This document shows positions 62,112 through 64,000 of a stretch of 64,000 nucleotides of DNA, piece by piece (the first letter of the stretch is position 1; each line of letters begins with the position of its first letter). Location of the stretch: assembly GCA_903834835.1 (NCBI GenBank), contig CAILKO010000072.1, positions 1 through 64,000 of the forward strand, given 5' to 3'. The stretch comes from an uncultured Pseudomonadota bacterium. GTDB lineage: Bacteria; Pseudomonadota; Gammaproteobacteria; Burkholderiales; SG8-39. The notes beneath the pieces are model-generated. The model made no database searches and was not told the DNA's origin. It saw only the letters and a program-made list of their open reading frames with translations. The position numbers and the translations under genes are program-made.

Positions 62112-63122
62112 CTAGGCTGCCCGTGGTGGCCGCATGGACAGCGAGTAGCAGTACCGACGGATGCGATCGAGGTTGGCTGATTCGAGCGTATCGGTCAGAA
62201 AATCCATATTCCGGTCGATCTCAGCTTGATAGAGATTCCTGTCACCGAAATGGGCCTCGGCGTAGCGGTCCGCAGCGCCGAGCTTCTTCTCGATTCTCAC
62301 CCGCACCACGTATTCATAGAACCCGGGCGTCTTGAAGAGCAGGTCCTCGCCCGAGGTGTAGCGCACGATCTCCCGGCCGTCAGGCATACGCTCGCGTGCG
62401 ATGTTGCCGTGGACGAACTCCTGGAACAGGAACTCACGGCATTTCTCGAGATACATGCGATCCGAAATCTGGCCGATCAGGTCGGCAGTGCCGACCATGT
62501 GGCCGAGCAACCTGTCCTTGCCATCATCGATCTTGATGTCGTCGACGTCCATCTCGTAACCGGTGAAGTGCACCAGGCGCGCGGCCGTCGGGGCGACAGA
62601 GCCCATACCGAGGGTGGGGAGGTATTGCGCGATGAAGTCCGCGCTGCGACTGACATGGACCTTGGTAAACACCGCACCGTTGGCCACATGTGCTTCCGAC
62701 GTGCGTTTCATATAGCCCGAATCGTGCAGCAGGGCGATGATCACGCCGAGTGCTGCGCGGTCTGGTCCGAACTGCTCGCCGGGCGCGCAAGTGCGATCGT
62801 GACCGTCGACGAGGCGTGCCATCGCGAGCGTCATGTCGAGCGTGTGGCGGATGTCGTGATAAAGCGTGTCGCAGGGAAGAAACCTTGGATAACGCCCCTC
62901 GAAGAGCGCGTGCACGTCGGAGAACGCCTGCACCAGAGGCGCGGGATCGAAACCCGGATAACGGCTGCTGAAGAGGTTGACCACCGCGTCGCGAACACGA
63001 CCGGCGTCCTCCACATTGACCTGATTCGTCACATCGTTCTGGTTCAACCGAGTTTGCAATCTCATCTCCCAGCGAGCGGCGCGAATTGCTGGAGTCCCGA
63101 TTTCGAAAGGGAATTCGCCCAC
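62112..63122 (-). CDS. HD-domain phosphohydrolase
   Basis: The 336-residue protein contains an HD-type metal site: LYHDIRHTLDMTLAMARLV gives the first His residues, GVIIALLHDSGYMKRTS the HD pair, and HMVGTADLIGQISDRMY the final Asp. HD proteins hydrolyse phosphodiesters or nucleotides, and some cleave cyclic nucleotides. The start may be the GTG at 63122 (behind AAAAAGG) or the ATG at 63065 (MRLQTRLNQ). It lies between rnpB and the PAS gene and may be cotranscribed with neither. Confidence 0.8.
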   Translation of the reverse strand: MGEFPFEIGTPAIRAARWEMRLQTRLNQNDVTNQVNVEDAGRVRDAVVNLFSSRYPGFDPAPLVQAFSDVHALFEGRYPRFLPCDTLYHDIRHTLDMTLAMARLVDGHDRTCAPGEQFGPDRAALGVIIALLHDSGYMKRTSEAHVANGAVFTKVHVSRSADFIAQYLPTLGMGSVAPTAARLVHFTGYEMDVDDIKIDDGKDRLLGHMVGTADLIGQISDRMYLEKCREFLFQEFVHGNIARERMPDGREIVRYTSGEDLLFKTPGFYEYVVRVRIEKKLGAADRYAEAHFGDRNLYQAEIDRNMDFLTDTLESANLDRIRRYCYSLSMRPPRAA

Positions 63123-63195
63123 CCCACGCCTTTTTATCGGACTTTACACAGATTTATCAAGCAGTCCAAAGACGAGAGGCGTGCGTTTGCAAAAA

Positions 63196-63585
63196 TACGT
63201 CAGGAGTCGGCCGATAAGCCGGGTTCTGTAGACGGCATTCCCGCTCCCCGCAAGCGGAGGGCAGGTACCGTCCTGACAGCCATTCCTCTGGGCCCGGAGT
63301 TACCCCCTGGGCTCGGTGCCACCTACCCGCAGACTAGGCCGAGCCGGCCATCCCCCAGGGCTTGCGCCCGGGGTGCGTCTGCCTATTTGGTGTTGCTCCG
63401 GATGGAGGTTGCCGCGTTTCACCCTTCAGATCGGCATTGCTGCCGGTCCTGAAGACTCGTCTCTGTGGCCCTATTCGTCGCGTCACCGCGCCAGGGCATT
63501 ACCCTGCATCCTGCTCTGCGGAGCCCGGACTTTCCTCTGCTCCGATACGCTGGTTACAGCGGCTGTCTGGCCGACTCCTGCCTGC
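63196..63585 (-). ncRNA. rnpB: RNase P RNA, bacterial class A
   Basis: On the minus strand the RNA shows the conserved core AGAGGAAAGTCCGGGCTCC, GCAGGGTAATGCCCTG, and the 3' segment ACAGAACCCGGCTTATCGGCC. The P1 helix closes the molecule: the 5' arm (63569-63580, read on the minus strand) is complementary to the 3' arm at 63201-63212. Length of about 390 bases is usual for Betaproteobacteria. The ends are estimated to within about ten bases. The RNA is the catalytic part of the enzyme that matures tRNA 5' ends. Confidence 0.97.
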
Positions 63586-63609
63586 ATTGTAGGTGACGCT
63601 GTCATCGTT

Positions 63610-64000
63610 TCAGCCCTGATGTGCAGGTTTTCTGAACGGCCGGAAGTAGCGCCGGTCCTCAAAAAACGCGCGTGTTGAACTATCGGGCAGCCAGTCCGGA
63701 TATCCGAATACCGGCATCGGAGGCAGGTCGCGCGGCGTTGCGCCCGGCGGTAGAGCAGTCAACATCCGGGCGGCGTGCGCGTCTGCAAGGGCGGTGAGCG
63801 CGAGGGCGTTCTCGGGAAGGCGGCCGGGCATGTGCATGAACAGGACCTTGGGCGTCAACCCGGGCCAGGGCCGGCGCGACATGTCGAGCAGGGCGTGGCC
63901 GAGGACGATGATGCGCATCCTGTCACGCAGCACCTCGCGTCGAAGCCAGAAGAGGTCGATCCAGCGGAACCCGCGGACCAGGGCTTCCAGATCCGGGTCG
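63610..64000 (-). CDS. DUF3025 protein, 5' end outside the window
   Basis: The visible 129 or so C-terminal residues run from PDLEALVRGFRWIDLFWLRR through RMRIIVLGHALLDMSRRPWPGL, DLPPMPVFGYPDWLPDSSTRAFFEDRRYFRPFRK to the stop at 63610. The LGHALLD, YPDW and FRPFR patterns fit DUF3025, a proteobacterial family of unknown function. The frame stays open to the window edge, so the start is missing. Confidence 0.75.
   Translation of the reverse strand, partial: DPDLEALVRGFRWIDLFWLRREVLRDRMRIIVLGHALLDMSRRPWPGLTPKVLFMHMPGRLPENALALTALADAHAARMLTALPPGATPRDLPPMPVFGYPDWLPDSSTRAFFEDRRYFRPFRKPAHQG

Overview
The window looks like a stretch of chromosome from a high-GC betaproteobacterium, most likely Burkholderiales or a close relative. 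Support comes from three Bug-type tricarboxylate-transporter receptors with no membrane subunits nearby, the rpmB-rpmG, radC, coaBC-dut and clpS-clpA neighbourhoods typical of Betaproteobacteria, a class A RNase P RNA, and several -10 boxes of the TAGAAT/TACAAT form. I see no tRNA, rRNA, CRISPR array, prophage or insertion sequence. Coding density is high and most intergenic gaps are under 200 bases.

Layout. 0-3.8 kb carries four toxin-antitoxin type loci (a lone PIN protein, HicBA, a DUF433/DUF5615 pair and a VapBC-like pair) around a luciferase-like flavoprotein. 3.8-13.3 kb holds a metallophosphoesterase, a lipoprotein-signal methyltransferase, an ArsR regulator with an SRPBCC-GST fusion enzyme, two amidohydrolases, two MFS transporters, DoxX, a Nudix hydrolase and rpmB-rpmG. 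13.5-17.4 kb is a catabolic group (flavin monooxygenase, Bug receptor, amidohydrolase) ending in the remnant of a TctE-like sensor kinase. 17.4-25.6 kb is one operon for propionyl-CoA to succinyl-CoA conversion (CitE-like lyase, methylmalonyl-CoA mutase, PccB, PccA, MeaB, epimerase). 25.7-34.1 kb is an accessory catabolic region: a cupin, two Bug receptors, a phthalate-type Rieske oxygenase, a EutA-like ASKHA ATPase with a very His-rich tail, a double cupin and a 4,5-dihydroxyphthalate-decarboxylase-like protein.

34-47 kb is mostly housekeeping: radC, coaBC, dut, a secreted lectin-like protein, clpA, clpS, a cold-shock protein, an unrecognised 458-residue protein, a HupE/UreJ-like and a TPR protein, two small secreted Lys/Ala-rich proteins, a DUF192 protein and a PuuD-like membrane protein. 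47-52.4 kb is glycolate/glyoxylate metabolism (hyi, glcD, glcE, glcF), with a reverse-strand gene lodged between glcE and glcF. 52.5-64 kb holds a PAS-GGDEF diguanylate cyclase, an ABC exporter, the three-gene pnt transhydrogenase, LutC, a frameshifted glutamine-amidotransferase-like gene, PAS and HD proteins, rnpB and the 3' part of a DUF3025 gene.

The points most worth following up are: the EutA-like ATPase with a metal-binding-type tail paired with a Rieske oxygenase and no ethanolamine ammonia-lyase; a dispersed palindrome family TAGTAAC-N6-GTTACTA found at four intergenic sites with exactly constant spacing; the sensor-kinase remnant that continues in frame after an amidohydrolase stop codon; and the tandem Lys/Ala-rich secreted proteins. 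All functional statements rest on sequence recognition by eye; no database search was run.
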